This document shows, piece after piece, positions 17,742-29,566 of a stretch of 64,000 bases of DNA. Numbering within the stretch: the stretch's first letter is position 1; each line of letters starts with the position of its first letter. The position numbers were made by a program, and so were the translations under genes. Location of the stretch: positions 248,001 to 312,000 of the forward strand of contig CAVOOW010000003.1 of the NCBI GenBank assembly GCA_963697675.1. The letters run 5' to 3'. Below the pieces are notes generated by a model, which ran no database searches, had not been told where the DNA came from, and saw nothing but the letters and a program-made list of their open reading frames with translations. Origin of the DNA: CAVOOW01 sp963697675 (GTDB taxonomy: Bacteria; Actinomycetota; Actinomycetes; JACCUZ01).

Positions 17742-18947
17742 GTGGTCGGATCGTCGTTCGTGGTGCGGGTGGGCGCCGTGGCCCACGGCGGCTTCTGCGT
17801 CGCGCGACACGAGGGCCGGGCGATCTTTGTCCGGCACTCGATGCCCGGCGAGCTTGTCCGCGTGACGGTGACCGAGGGTAAGCCGAAGTCGTCCTACTGG
17901 CGGGCCGACGCGGTCGAGGTCGTCGAGGCCGCCGAGGGCCGTGTCGAGCCGCCCTGCCCGTGGTCCGGTCCGGGTCGCTGCGGCGGCTGCGACTGGCAGC
18001 ACGCGTCGATCGCGGTGCAGCGCGACCTCAAGGCGGCCGTGGTGCGCGAGCAGCTCACCCGGCTGGCCCAGCTCGACGTCGACGTGGTCGTCGAGCCGGT
18101 GCCGGGCGACTCCGAGGGACTCGACTGGCGCACCCGCGTTACCTACGCAGTGTCCGCGACGGGGCAGGCCGGTCTGCGTCAGCACCGGTCGCACCACGTC
18201 GTGCCGATCGACGAGTGCCGCATCGCGCACCCGCTGGTTCGTGACGTGCCGCTGTCGGGCAACCGCTGGCCGGAGGACTCGTCGGTCGACGTCTCCGTCT
18301 CGCCGGCGACCGGCGACTGCCTGGTGCTGGTGGACGGCAAGCGCGACGCGTCGTTCTCCTCGACCAAGCGCGATGAGTCGGCGGTCTACGAAGAGGTGGC
18401 CGGCCGGTCGTTCCGGGTCACCGGCGGTGGCTTCTGGCAGGTGCACCCTGGGGCTGCGGAGGTGCTGCGGTCGGCTGTGCTGGACGCGCTGGCGCCCGAG
18501 GCGGGCGACACGGCAGCGGACCTGTACGGCGGCGCGGGACTGTTCGCGGATGCGCTGGCGGAGCGGGTCGGGCCCGGCGGCCGGGTGACCTTGGTCGAGG
18601 GCGACAGGGTGGCCGTAGCGGACGCCCGGCACAACCTGCGCGACCGCGTCGTCGTACGCATCGAACGCGGTCGCGTCGACCACGTGCTGCGTCGGCAGGG
18701 GTTCCTGCGCCGCGCGGACCTCGTCGTGCTCGATCCGCCCCGCTCGGGAGCCGGTCGCGCGGTGGTCGACCTCGTGTCGCGGCTGCAGCCACGGCGCATC
18801 GCCTACGTCGCCTGCGACCCGGCCGCGCTCGCCCGGGACCTGAAGTTCTTCGCCGAACGCGGCTATGTCCTGGCCAACCTGCGGGCCTTCGACCTGTTTC
18901 CGATGACCCATCACGTCGAGTGTGTCGCGGCGTTGAGCCGAAGTTGA
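17742..18947 (+). CDS. TRAM-domain class I SAM-dependent RNA (uracil-5-)methyltransferase
   Basis: Methylates uridine C5 in rRNA or tRNA (TrmA/RlmCD superfamily). The N-terminal TRAM domain reads VVRVGAVAHGGFCVARHEGR. A cysteine cluster, C-x8-C-x2-C in CPWSGPGRCGGCDW near residue 75, is a probable [4Fe-4S] site. The SAM-binding motif is LYGGAGLFADAL near 263. VLDPPRSGAG near 330 and the catalytic Cys in YVACDPAALARDL near 355 complete the active site. Length is about 401 residues. GTG at 17742 fits the family start, though CTG at 17709, overlapping the permease stop, has a better ribosome-binding site. It likely forms a unit with the permease. Confidence 0.9.
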   Translation: MVGSSFVVRVGAVAHGGFCVARHEGRAIFVRHSMPGELVRVTVTEGKPKSSYWRADAVEVVEAAEGRVEPPCPWSGPGRCGGCDWQHASIAVQRDLKAAVVREQLTRLAQLDVDVVVEPVPGDSEGLDWRTRVTYAVSATGQAGLRQHRSHHVVPIDECRIAHPLVRDVPLSGNRWPEDSSVDVSVSPATGDCLVLVDGKRDASFSSTKRDESAVYEEVAGRSFRVTGGGFWQVHPGAAEVLRSAVLDALAPEAGDTAADLYGGAGLFADALAERVGPGGRVTLVEGDRVAVADARHNLRDRVVVRIERGRVDHVLRRQGFLRRADLVVLDPPRSGAGRAVVDLVSRLQPRRIAYVACDPAALARDLKFFAERGYVLANLRAFDLFPMTHHVECVAALSRS

Positions 18948-19035
18948 TCAAGCTCGACGATTAGACTGAGGCCGTCACGGCGACGATGAGGTCAAGGCCG
19001 GGGTGGGGATGGTCACGACCTTCGAGGGGACGAGC

Positions 19036-19125
19036 ATGCGTGAACTGCGGGCGATAGCGATCCTGGTGCTGATCTCAGCCTGCCTATTGATGGGCGTCCC
19101 CCTGCTGACCTCCCTGTCCCTCTAG
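19036..19125 (+). CDS. Small hydrophobic membrane protein, 29 aa
   Basis: A 29-codon frame starting MRELRAIAILVLISACLLMG and ending at TAG 19123-19125. It is one hydrophobic helix after a short charged head, with the positive-inside pattern of a single-pass membrane peptide. GAGGGGACGAGC before the ATG is a good ribosome-binding site. An in-frame ATG at 19009 would add nine residues. Function unknown; stand-alone between the RNA methyltransferase and a palindromic repeat. Being this short, it needs translation evidence. Confidence 0.5.
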   Translation: MRELRAIAILVLISACLLMGVPLLTSLSL

Positions 19126-19158
19126 CCCGCCCCGCCGCCGCCCCCGCCCCGCGCCCGC

Positions 19159-19250
19159 GGAATCGACCACGTTCAGCATGCGGGCGGACGGTTCGCCATG
19201 CCTGCACGCCTTGCGAACCGTCCGTACCCCTGCTGAACGTGGTCGATTCC
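19159..19250. repeat. 92-bp palindromic repeat, copy 1 (family A)
   Basis: Outer arms GGAATCGACCACGTTCAGCA and its exact reverse complement (20 bp) flank an inner stem CGGACGGTTCGC/GCGAACCGTCCG (12 bp). The same 92-bp element recurs at 48861-48952 in the opposite orientation. Non-coding; upstream of aconitase. Confidence 0.9.
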
Positions 19251-19270
19251 CGGCGGTGAGTGGTTGCGAA

Positions 19271-19290
19271 GTATCTTGATGTCGAGATAC
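19271..19290 (+). promoter_or_regulatory. Palindromic operator candidate upstream of acnA
   Basis: GTATCTTGATGTCGAGATAC, 8 of 10 positions symmetric, in an AT-rich spot about 70 bp before the acnA start. It could be the site of a dimeric repressor or activator of aconitase; which protein binds is unknown. Confidence 0.5.
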
Positions 19291-19358
19291 ATTTGCCGGG
19301 TCGGGCGGGGGCTGTGTGAGCCCGGGCGGCAGGATGGTCGCGACGAGAGGAGTTCGCA

Positions 19359-22136
<2,778 letters not shown>

Positions 22137-22973
22137 GTGGACCTGCAGCGACTGCGCCGTCGCTTCGCGACCTATAGCTGGGAGCCGGTGACGATCGGCG
22201 ATTCCGGGGCGGCGGTCTTCCGCCTTTCGGCTCGCGGGAACGGCTCGGCTGTGAACGACCTTTTCGTGAAAGCCATGGCCGCGGGGTCTTCGGAGCGTGC
22301 AACCGGCGAGCTCACGGGCGAGGCCGATCGGTTGCGCTGGCTGGGGGAGTGCGGCATCCCGGTGCCAGACGTCGTCGAGGTCGTCGTCGACTCAGACGCG
22401 GTCGCGCTCGTGACGCGTGCGCTGCCGGGGATCAGTGCCGCCGAGGGCTGGCCTGCCGACCAACGGCCCGCGGTCGTCGACGCCGTCGCAGACACTCTGC
22501 TGGCATTGCACGCCGTGCCTGTGTCGGCGTGCCCGTTCGACCGCAGCCTTGCGGTCACCATCCCTGCTGCGTACAGCGCCGTCGCGCGCGCCGAGGTGGA
22601 CCTCGCCGACCTCGACCGCGAACGCTCCGGCTGGACGGGCCAGCAGTTGCTCGCCGAGCTCTCGGCCACCACGCCGGCGGCCGAGGACCTGGTCGTGAGC
22701 CACGGCGACTACTGCCTTCCCAACATCGTGCTGGATCCCGACACCGTTGCGGTGACCGGACTTATCGACGTCGGTCGCGCCGGGCTGGCTGACAGGCACA
22801 GCGACCTCGCGCTGATGACGCGAAGCCTGAGCAGCCCCGCCAACCCGTCGTACGGATCCGAGACCGCGCAACGCTTTCTGCGGCGCTACACCGAGTCCGG
22901 CGACGTCGACCTCGACATCGACGTCGACAATGCGAGACTCGACTTCTACCGGCTGCTCGACGAGTTCTTCTGA
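22137..22973 (+). CDS. APH(3') family aminoglycoside O-phosphotransferase-like kinase
   Basis: A 278-residue kinase of the aminoglycoside phosphotransferase fold, closest by eye to APH(3') enzymes. It has the Brenner motif HGDYCLPNIVLD near residue 195, the metal-binding IDVGRAGLADRHSDLAL near 218, and ends in FYRLLDEFF exactly as in APH(3')-II. The start codon GTG directly follows the aconitase stop, so it is co-transcribed with acnA. Phosphorylation of kanamycin-like drugs is plausible, but many chromosomal relatives act on other small molecules. I see no sign of recent transfer: base composition matches its neighbours and no mobile element is nearby. Confidence 0.88.
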   Translation: MDLQRLRRRFATYSWEPVTIGDSGAAVFRLSARGNGSAVNDLFVKAMAAGSSERATGELTGEADRLRWLGECGIPVPDVVEVVVDSDAVALVTRALPGISAAEGWPADQRPAVVDAVADTLLALHAVPVSACPFDRSLAVTIPAAYSAVARAEVDLADLDRERSGWTGQQLLAELSATTPAAEDLVVSHGDYCLPNIVLDPDTVAVTGLIDVGRAGLADRHSDLALMTRSLSSPANPSYGSETAQRFLRRYTESGDVDLDIDVDNARLDFYRLLDEFF

Positions 22974-22977
22974 CCGG

Positions 22978-23409
22978 TCAGTCGGTGCGGCGGAGGGCGA
23001 GCACGGGGATGGTCCGGATCCCCGCCGTCTTGACTGCGTAATCCGCGAAGCCTGGATAGCGGCGGGCCTGCTCGTCGTAGATGCGGTCCCGCTCGTCGCC
23101 GGTCACCTCCGACACGGTGACGGCGAATGCGTCGTCGCCGACCTCGACGTCGCCGCTGCCGGCTTCGGTGAGGTTGTAGTACCACTCGGGGTTGTCCGGG
23201 GCGCCGCTCTTCGTGGCGAAGACGTACATCAGGCCGGGGTCGTCGTCAGCAGCGAGGTACATGACCGGGCTGACGTACTCCCGCCCCGTCTTGCGTCCGC
23301 GATGGTGGATCAGCGTGGTCGGCGCGCCCTCGAACGGTGGGCCGACCTGCCCGTGGTTGCCCCGGAACTCTTCGATGATCTTCGTGTTCCAGTCACTTGC
23401 TCTGGCCAT
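22978..23409 (-). CDS. Deazaflavin (F420)-dependent nitroreductase family protein
   Basis: A 143-residue split-barrel protein of the Ddn family, which uses reduced cofactor F420. Family features are MARASDWNTKIIEEFRGNHG, then PTTLIHHRGRKTGREYVSPV for cofactor phosphate binding, and the conserved WYYNLTEAGSGDVEVGDD. The C-terminal part ends RTIPVLALRR. The substrate is unknown; relatives reduce nitro compounds or quinones. It converges on the kinase gene with a 4-bp gap. F420 use fits an actinobacterial host. Confidence 0.9.
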   Translation of the reverse strand: MARASDWNTKIIEEFRGNHGQVGPPFEGAPTTLIHHRGRKTGREYVSPVMYLAADDDPGLMYVFATKSGAPDNPEWYYNLTEAGSGDVEVGDDAFAVTVSEVTGDERDRIYDEQARRYPGFADYAVKTAGIRTIPVLALRRTD

Positions 23410-23505
23410 CGCGCAACTCCTCGTCGGTCTCGACCCGCTTGCGTGACAACACAGAACCGTCGCAGAGGCTTCCTCGTCCCCTCGGTGGCAGCGCGCCAGT
23501 ACGCC

Positions 23506-23919
23506 TCATTCCGATGCCGACCACGCGCTCCATCGAGTCACGTCCACCGCGAGCACCGGACTGGCGGGGGCCAGCTCGGCGTACTGCGGGTACTTGCCCC
23601 GCAGACCGGCCAGGGCACGCGCCACTTCGTGCGGATCGTCGACGACGCGTCCGTGACCGTCCAGCCGCACCCACCACAGCGCGGCCCAGTCCTCGCTGTA
23701 CTGGTCGACCAAAAGGCACGCGTGACCGGTCGCCGTCACGTTGGCGATCCGGCGCAGCTGCGTGGTCCGCTTGGGTTTCTGGTCGACCGCGGAGTAGGCG
23801 GTCTCGCCAACGAGCACGAAGCAGACGGGTACGACATGTGGCTGGCCCTCGGCGCTGACCGTGCCCAGGTGCCCGACTCGAGCGGACTCAGCGAGCTGAC
23901 GCATCGTCTCCGCGTCCAC
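23506..23919 (-). CDS. PPOX-class F420-dependent oxidoreductase (TIGR03668 type)
   Basis: A 137-residue split-barrel flavin/deazaflavin-binding protein of the pyridoxamine-phosphate-oxidase-like superfamily. It has the GHLGTVSAEGQPHVVPVCF first strand pair, an RRIANVTATGHACLLVDQY core, and the family's EDWAALWWVRLDGHGRVV. The end (WSAWSASE) is also typical. The substrate is not known. It runs in the same direction as the Ddn-type gene 97 bp further on, so two F420-type enzymes are adjacent. Confidence 0.88.
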   Translation of the reverse strand: MDAETMRQLAESARVGHLGTVSAEGQPHVVPVCFVLVGETAYSAVDQKPKRTTQLRRIANVTATGHACLLVDQYSEDWAALWWVRLDGHGRVVDDPHEVARALAGLRGKYPQYAELAPASPVLAVDVTRWSAWSASE

Positions 23920-24032
23920 GTCGCAACCCTACGTGGCGTCGCTGTCTGGCCGGTGGCTGAGCGCAAGTCCGCCGGTCGACTCGGGATACCTTGGCCCACT
24001 GTTCGCACTCGCCACCCTGAAGGAGGCAAGGC

Positions 24033-26087
24033 GTGGCCAGTGGCCAGCAGCCCTATGTGCATGACCTCGTGATCTGCCTCGCAGCGCCCACGGTGCTGCT
24101 GTCCGAGGCCGACGGCCAGATCCGGCCACTCGGCGCGCAGGGGATGCTGCACGCGGACATCCGGGTGCTGTCCCGAGCCGAGGTGCGGGTCGGGGGTCAC
24201 GAGCCGGTGCCGGTCGCCCACGGCCAGGGCGACGCCGGCGCCGCCGAGTTCGTGGCCCTCGTGCGCGGCCTCGGGGACGCCGGCTCGGACCCGACAGTGC
24301 GGATCGTCCGGCAGCGACGCGTGCGGCCCGGCCGGATCGACGAGCGGCTCTGTCTGGTCTCGCACGCGGCGAGGCCGATCAGCACCGAGTTGTCCTTGAC
24401 CATTGCCGCCGACCTGACCTCGATCAACGCCGTCAGGAACGGGGATGCTGAGCCGTCGGCCGCCCCCGTGCTGCACGCCGCAGGGGTGCAGTGGCAGCAC
24501 AGCGAGACGCGGATCCTCGTGACGACCGACGAGCCCGTGGTCATCGACGCCGACGACGACGGACAGGTGACGCTTCGCTGGCACGTCGAGGTCGGCCCAC
24601 GCGACGAGGTCGCCGTCTCGTGGTCGGTGCAGGTCGAGGACGTCGGGGCGGTCGTCGTCGCGGCACCAGCTGCGCCGTCGTGGCAGCCACCGCGGATCCG
24701 GGCCGACGACCGTCGGCTCGAGCGGCTGGTCGCGCGATCGCTCGACGACCTCCACGCACTGCGGATGGCGACCCCCGCGCGACCGGACGAGGTCTTCCTC
24801 GCTGCCGGTGCCCCCTTTTACCTCACGCTCTTCGGGCGCGACAGCCTGTGGGCGGCGCGGATGATGCTGCCCCTCACGACGAGCGTGGCGGCGTCGACGC
24901 TCCGCCTGCTCGCCGAGCGGCAGGGCCGGAAGGTGGACCCGGTAACCGGCGAGGCACCCGGCAAGATCCTGCACGAGATGCGACGCGCGGCCGTCGCGAA
25001 AAGCGGCAGCCTGCGCCTGCCACCGCTCTACTACGGCACGGTCGACGCGACCGCGTTGTGGATCTGCCTGCTGCACGACGCATGGCGCTGGGGGCTGCCG
25101 CAGTCCGACGTCGAGGCCCTCGCACCGGCACTCGAGGCCGCGCTGGGCTGGCTGCGCGACCACGCCGACGCTGACGGCGACGGATTTCTGGAGTACGTCG
25201 ACGAGAGCGGGCGTGGTCTTGCCAACCAGGGCTGGAAGGACTCCAGCGACGCCGTACGGTTCGCCGACGGGACGATCGCCGACCCCTCCATCGCGCTATG
25301 CGAGGTGCAGGGCTATGCGTACGAAGCGGCTGTCAGCGGCGCCCGCCTGCTCGACCTGCTCGGCCGGCCGGGCGGCGACGACTGGCGCACCTGGGCCGCC
25401 GCGATGGCCACGCGCTTCCGCGAGCAGTTCTGGGTCGAAGGCGCCGCCGGCCGTTTCCCCGCGCTCGCCCTCGACGGTGCCAAACGCCGGGTCGACTCGC
25501 TGACGAGCAACATCGGCCACCTGCTCGGCACGGGGCTGCTCGATGACACCGAGTCCGAGCAGGTGGCTGCTGCGGTGACCGGACCGGACATGGACAGCGG
25601 GTTCGGGCTGCGCACCATGTCAGAACGGATGGCCGGCTACCAGCCGCTGTCCTACCACTGTGGTTCGGTGTGGCCCCATGACACAGCGATCATCGTGCAC
25701 GGAATGGTGCGGGCGGGTCAGTCGGCGCGGTTGTCGAGGGCCGTGACAGGTCTGCTCGCGGCCGGCGAGGCGTTCGACCATCGACTGCCCGAGCTGTACG
25801 CCGGTGACGACGACAACAGCCCGGCCAGGCCCGTGCCCTATCCCGCGTCGTGTCGTCCGCAGGCCTGGTCCGCGGCCGCCGCAGTGTTGCTGGTGCAGGC
25901 CGTGCTTGGCCTCGAGGTCGACGTGCCGGCCGGCCGCATCACGCTGCGCCCGCCGCACCCGTCGCCCGTGGGCGCAGTGCGCGTCGAAGGGCTGCGCATC
26001 GGGGAGGAGCTGGTCACGGTCGAGCTCGACGCGGCTGGCACGGTGGTCGAGGTCTCAGGCACCTCGCTGCACGTCGACGCCGTGTGA
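24033..26087 (+). CDS. Glycogen debranching enzyme family protein (amylo-alpha-1,6-glucosidase type)
   Basis: A 684-residue protein with an N-terminal glycogen-debranching domain (first 220 residues, opening with YVHDLVICLAAPTVLLSEAD) and a C-terminal (alpha/alpha)6 glucosidase domain of the GH15/GH133 kind. Visible active-site segments include FYLTLFGRDSLWAARM near residue 262, the GWKDSSDAVRFADG stretch near 400 and YHCGSVWPHDTAII near 545. It probably trims alpha-1,6 branches or related oligosaccharides in the cytoplasm. GTG at 24033 has a strong AAGGAGG site. The end overlaps the convergent esterase gene by 33 bp. Confidence 0.88.
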   Translation: MASGQQPYVHDLVICLAAPTVLLSEADGQIRPLGAQGMLHADIRVLSRAEVRVGGHEPVPVAHGQGDAGAAEFVALVRGLGDAGSDPTVRIVRQRRVRPGRIDERLCLVSHAARPISTELSLTIAADLTSINAVRNGDAEPSAAPVLHAAGVQWQHSETRILVTTDEPVVIDADDDGQVTLRWHVEVGPRDEVAVSWSVQVEDVGAVVVAAPAAPSWQPPRIRADDRRLERLVARSLDDLHALRMATPARPDEVFLAAGAPFYLTLFGRDSLWAARMMLPLTTSVAASTLRLLAERQGRKVDPVTGEAPGKILHEMRRAAVAKSGSLRLPPLYYGTVDATALWICLLHDAWRWGLPQSDVEALAPALEAALGWLRDHADADGDGFLEYVDESGRGLANQGWKDSSDAVRFADGTIADPSIALCEVQGYAYEAAVSGARLLDLLGRPGGDDWRTWAAAMATRFREQFWVEGAAGRFPALALDGAKRRVDSLTSNIGHLLGTGLLDDTESEQVAAAVTGPDMDSGFGLRTMSERMAGYQPLSYHCGSVWPHDTAIIVHGMVRAGQSARLSRAVTGLLAAGEAFDHRLPELYAGDDDNSPARPVPYPASCRPQAWSAAAAVLLVQAVLGLEVDVPAGRITLRPPHPSPVGAVRVEGLRIGEELVTVELDAAGTVVEVSGTSLHVDAV

Positions 26088-27062
26088 GGCGAGCCAGGAC
26101 ACCTGTGCGAGCTCCTGGAACGCGTCGCCGCCCTCGTGCTCGTTCCACTCCCAGACCTGCAGATCGGCCGGGCCCCCGTACCGGTTGTGCGCAGCGAAGA
26201 CGGTCGACGGCGGGCAGATCGGGTCGCGCAGAGCCACGCTCCACAGGCTCGGCGCAACCCCGTGCCGGGCGAGCACGGCCGTGTCGACGTACGACATCGC
26301 CGTGAAGGCCTGCTCGGCCTCGTCGCGATGGTTGCTGCACCACTCGACGAGCTCGGTGTAGGGCGAGGCGGACGCGAGCTCGGCCGCCCGGCGGAAGTGG
26401 CAGAGGAAGGGCACGTCGACCAGTGCTGCGGCCGGGGGGTCGGCGAGCAGCCAGCCACGCAGGATCGACGCTGCCAACGAGAGCCCGCCGCCCTGGCTGG
26501 CGCCTGCCGTCACGATCCGGCCGGCGTCGACGTCGGGGTGGCTCGCGGCCGCCTCCACGGCGCGCACGGCGTCGGTGTACAACCGCCGGTAGTAGTGCCG
26601 CGACGGGTCGGGCAGGCCGAGCGTGAGGAAGCCGGGCACGTGGGGCAGCGAGCCCTCCGGGTCGAGGTCGGGCGTGACACCGGGGTGGTGCGCGCTGCCC
26701 TGACCCCGCGTGTCCATCACCAGGTGGGCGAACCCCATCGCCGACCAGGTCAGCCACTCGTGGGGCAGACCCCGGCCGCCGCCGTAGCCGACGTACTGCA
26801 CGATGCACGGCAACGGCGCGGGACGATGCCGGGGCAGCAGCAACCACGCGGCCACGCGTTGACCGCCGAACCCGCAGAACCGCACGTCGAAGACATCGAC
26901 CGTTCGCAGCGGTGACTCGTGCGGCGTCCACGTGACGTCGATGTCGTGCGCCAGCGCTTCGTCGAGCGTCGTCTGCCAGAAGTCACGCAGGTCGGCGGGC
27001 TCGACGAGGTCTGGCCGATAGTCGCGGAGCTCGTCGAGCGGGAGGTCGAAGTGGGTCGTCAT
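26055..27062 (-). CDS. Acetylxylan esterase / cephalosporin-C deacetylase family protein
   Basis: A 335-residue alpha/beta hydrolase of carbohydrate esterase family 7. The nucleophile Ser is in the GASQGGGLSLAAS elbow near residue 188. The oxyanion-hole YVGYGGGRG is near 92, Asp is in SVALRDPICPP near 277 and the catalytic His in NEHEGGDAF near 314. Such enzymes remove acetyl groups from xylo-oligosaccharides and acetylated beta-lactams inside the cell. Start ATG at 27062 opens MTTHFDLPLDELRDYRPD, typical of the family. It lies tail-to-tail with the debranching enzyme, suggesting carbohydrate use. Confidence 0.92.
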   Translation of the reverse strand: MTTHFDLPLDELRDYRPDLVEPADLRDFWQTTLDEALAHDIDVTWTPHESPLRTVDVFDVRFCGFGGQRVAAWLLLPRHRPAPLPCIVQYVGYGGGRGLPHEWLTWSAMGFAHLVMDTRGQGSAHHPGVTPDLDPEGSLPHVPGFLTLGLPDPSRHYYRRLYTDAVRAVEAAASHPDVDAGRIVTAGASQGGGLSLAASILRGWLLADPPAAALVDVPFLCHFRRAAELASASPYTELVEWCSNHRDEAEQAFTAMSYVDTAVLARHGVAPSLWSVALRDPICPPSTVFAAHNRYGGPADLQVWEWNEHEGGDAFQELAQVSWLASHGVDVQRGA

Positions 27063-27150
27063 GGAACGCACGATGGCACAGGGCGTGCCGGGGCCGTCGT
27101 TAGGCTCCACATCGCGAGCCGCTGACGAGTGCTGGACGGGAGGTGATCAG

Positions 27151-27523
27151 GTGGGTGCCGCCGTCGTGCCACCGGGCTGGCCGAGCGACGTCCGGCCGCC
27201 CGGCACCCACGACTGGGAGCGGACCGCGGCTGCATGGCTGTTCGATCTGTGCCCGCCCGACTATCGCGCGCACGAGGTGCTGCGCCGCCACCCCGTGGTC
27301 CTGGCCCGGGTGGCACACCATCACGTGCAGGGAGCCATCGGCGCGGCCCGCACAGGCCTCTCGACGGCCCGACGTGACCTCGCCGACGTCGCCGACGTCA
27401 CCACGGTGGAGGCCACAGTCTCGATGTACGAGCGCGAGGGCGCGCGTCTGATGTCGGTGGCCCGGTCGCTCGGCCCTGGTCGAGCAGGCGCTGCGCGGGA
27501 AACGGTTCATCCAGCGCATCTAA
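27151..27523 (+). CDS. Conserved hypothetical protein upstream of dxs, frameshifted at its end
   Basis: About 123 residues after removing one base. It starts at GTG 27151 behind an ACGGGAGGTGATC site. The middle is helical, with WLFDLCPPDYRAHEVLRRHP and a HHHVQGAIGAAR stretch, and resembles the small protein usually found just before dxs in actinobacteria. The last 17 residues, LVEQALRGKRFIQRI and the stop TAA at 27521, are in another frame. The break is near 27470 in CTCGGCCCTGG, where one C or G seems to be extra. As read, the frame would run on into dxs. Function unknown. Confidence 0.75.
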
Positions 27524-27645
27524 GATGCGACGACTCTCAGACATCCCCCAGGGGCCGCACCGTAGACTCGGCTGGCTGGGAGCTGTACCGCCAGGGGGGC
27601 GATCCGCCCGGTCTGCCAAGTCGCCGCAACGATGGGAGCACGCGA

Positions 27646-29566
27646 GTGGGACTCCTCGAGTCGATCAGGGGTCCGCGCGACCTCCGTCGCCTCAGTCCGG
27701 ACGAGCTGACCACGCTGGCCGAGGAGATCCGCGCCTTCCTCGTCACCTCGGTCGCGCGCACCGGAGGCCACCTCGGACCGAACCTCGGGGTCGTCGAGCT
27801 GACCCTCGCCCTGCACCGTGTTTTCGACTCGCCCCGCGATCGGCTCGTGTGGGACACCGGCCACCAGGCGTACGTCCACAAGATGGTGACCGGGCGCCTC
27901 GGTGACTTCGCGACCCTGAAGCACAAGGGCGGGCTCTCCGGCTACCCGAGCCAGGCCGAGTCCGACCATGACATCGTCGAGAACTCCCACGCGTCGACGT
28001 CGTTGTCCTATGCCGACGGCCTCGCCAAGGCTCACCAGCTGCGCGGCCTCACCGACCGCCACGTGGTCGCCGTGATCGGTGACGGCGCGCTGACGGGAGG
28101 CATGGCCTGGGAGGCGCTCAACAACATCGCGGCCGACAGGTCGCGACGGCTGGTCATCGTCGTCAACGACAACGAGCGGTCCTACGCGCCGACCATCGGC
28201 GGTCTGGCCCACTACCTCGCCACGCTCCGCACGACACGTGGCTACGAGCGGTTCCTCGAGTGGGGCAAGAACCTGCTCGGCCGCACACCGGTCGTGGGCG
28301 CCCCGATCTACGACACGTTGCACGGCGTGAAGAAGGGCCTCAAGGACATCGTCGCGCCGCAGGGCATGTTCGAGGACCTCGGTCTCAAGTACATCGGGCC
28401 CGTCGACGGGCACGACATCGAGGCCGTGGAGCACGCGCTGCGCCGGGCTCGCGGCTTCATCGGCCCCGTGCTCGTGCACTGCATCACCCACAAAGGGCAG
28501 GGCTACCAGCCGGCCCTCGACGACGCAGCCGACAACTTCCACGGCATCGGTGTGATCGACCCCGACACGGGACTGCCCCTGTCGGAGGCGTCGCGTTGAG
28601 TGGGGCGAGGTGTTCGGCGACGAGCTCGTCGCGATCGGCGAGGAGCGGTCCGACATCGTGGCGATCACGGCGGCCATGCTGCTGCCGACCAGGCTCGGGA
28701 AGTTTGCCGAGCGGTTCCCCGACCGGGTCTTCGACGTCGGCATCGCAGAGCAGCACGCGGCGACCTCGGCAGCGGGGCTCGCGATGGGCGGGCTGCACCC
28801 GGTGTTCGCGGTGTACGCGACGTTCCTCAACCGGGCGTTCGACCAGGTGCTGCTGGACGTCGCACTGCACAAGTGCGGTGTGACGTTCGCGCTGACGCAC
28901 GCAGGCGTGACCGGCAACGACGGGCCGAGCCACAACGGCATGTGGGACCTCGCGGTGCTGCAGGTCGTGCCAGGACTGCGCATCGCGGCTCCGCGCGACG
29001 GGGCGACGCTATGCAGCGAGCTGCGCGAGGCCGTCGCCGTCGAGGACGCACCGACCGTCGTGCGGTTCCCCAAGGGACCGGTCTGTGCCGACATCCCCGC
29101 CGTGGCGACCGTGGACGGCCTCGACGTGCTGGTCCAGGCCGACGACCGCGACGTGCTGCTCGTCTCGGTCGGCGCGATGGCCGAGACCTGCCTCGAGGTC
29201 GCTCAGCGCTGCGCCCGGCAGGGCATCGGGGTCACGGTGGTCGACCCGCGCTGGGTCAAGCCGCTGCCGCCGGCCCTCGTCGACCTCGCGCGTGACTACC
29301 GGTGCCTGGTCACTGTCGAGGACGGCATCCGGTCCGGCGGGGTTGGTTCGATGGTCGCCCAGGCCCTGCGCGACGCCAAGGTGGCGACGCCGCTGCGCGA
29401 CTTCGGCATCCCGGCCCGCTTTCTCGACCACGCCAAGCGCGCCGAGGTGCTGGCCGAGATCGGGCTGACGGCGCAGGACATCTCGCGCGAGATCATCGAG
29501 GCGGTCGCGCAGCTCGACGGCGCGCTCGACCAGCCGGGTGAGTCACGAACGTCCGACCGCACCTGA
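27646..29566 (+). CDS. dxs: 1-deoxy-D-xylulose-5-phosphate synthase, frameshifted
   Basis: First enzyme of the MEP isoprenoid pathway, joining pyruvate and glyceraldehyde-3-phosphate with thiamine diphosphate. Restored length is 639 residues. The ThDP motif IGDGALTGGMAWEALNN is near residue 145. The transketolase-like central domain has HAGVTGNDGPSHNGMWDLA near 425 and the C-terminal domain TVEDGIRSGGVGSMV near 560. The frame breaks near 28590-28600: the first part ends LSEASR and stop, and the second resumes in EWGEVFGDEL after dropping one base. The span is 3n+1. Since dxs is normally essential, a base-call insertion is the likely cause. Start GTG at 27646. Confidence 0.92.

Noticed and set aside
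22137..22973. Recently acquired resistance gene on a mobile element
   Set aside because: Base composition and codon use match the neighbours, and no insertion sequence, integron or transposase is nearby.
27061..28599. A 512-codon frame starting 585 bp upstream of dxs
   Set aside because: The first part is the separate 27151-27523 gene in the same frame; its own stop and the dxs GTG with typical sequence lie in between.
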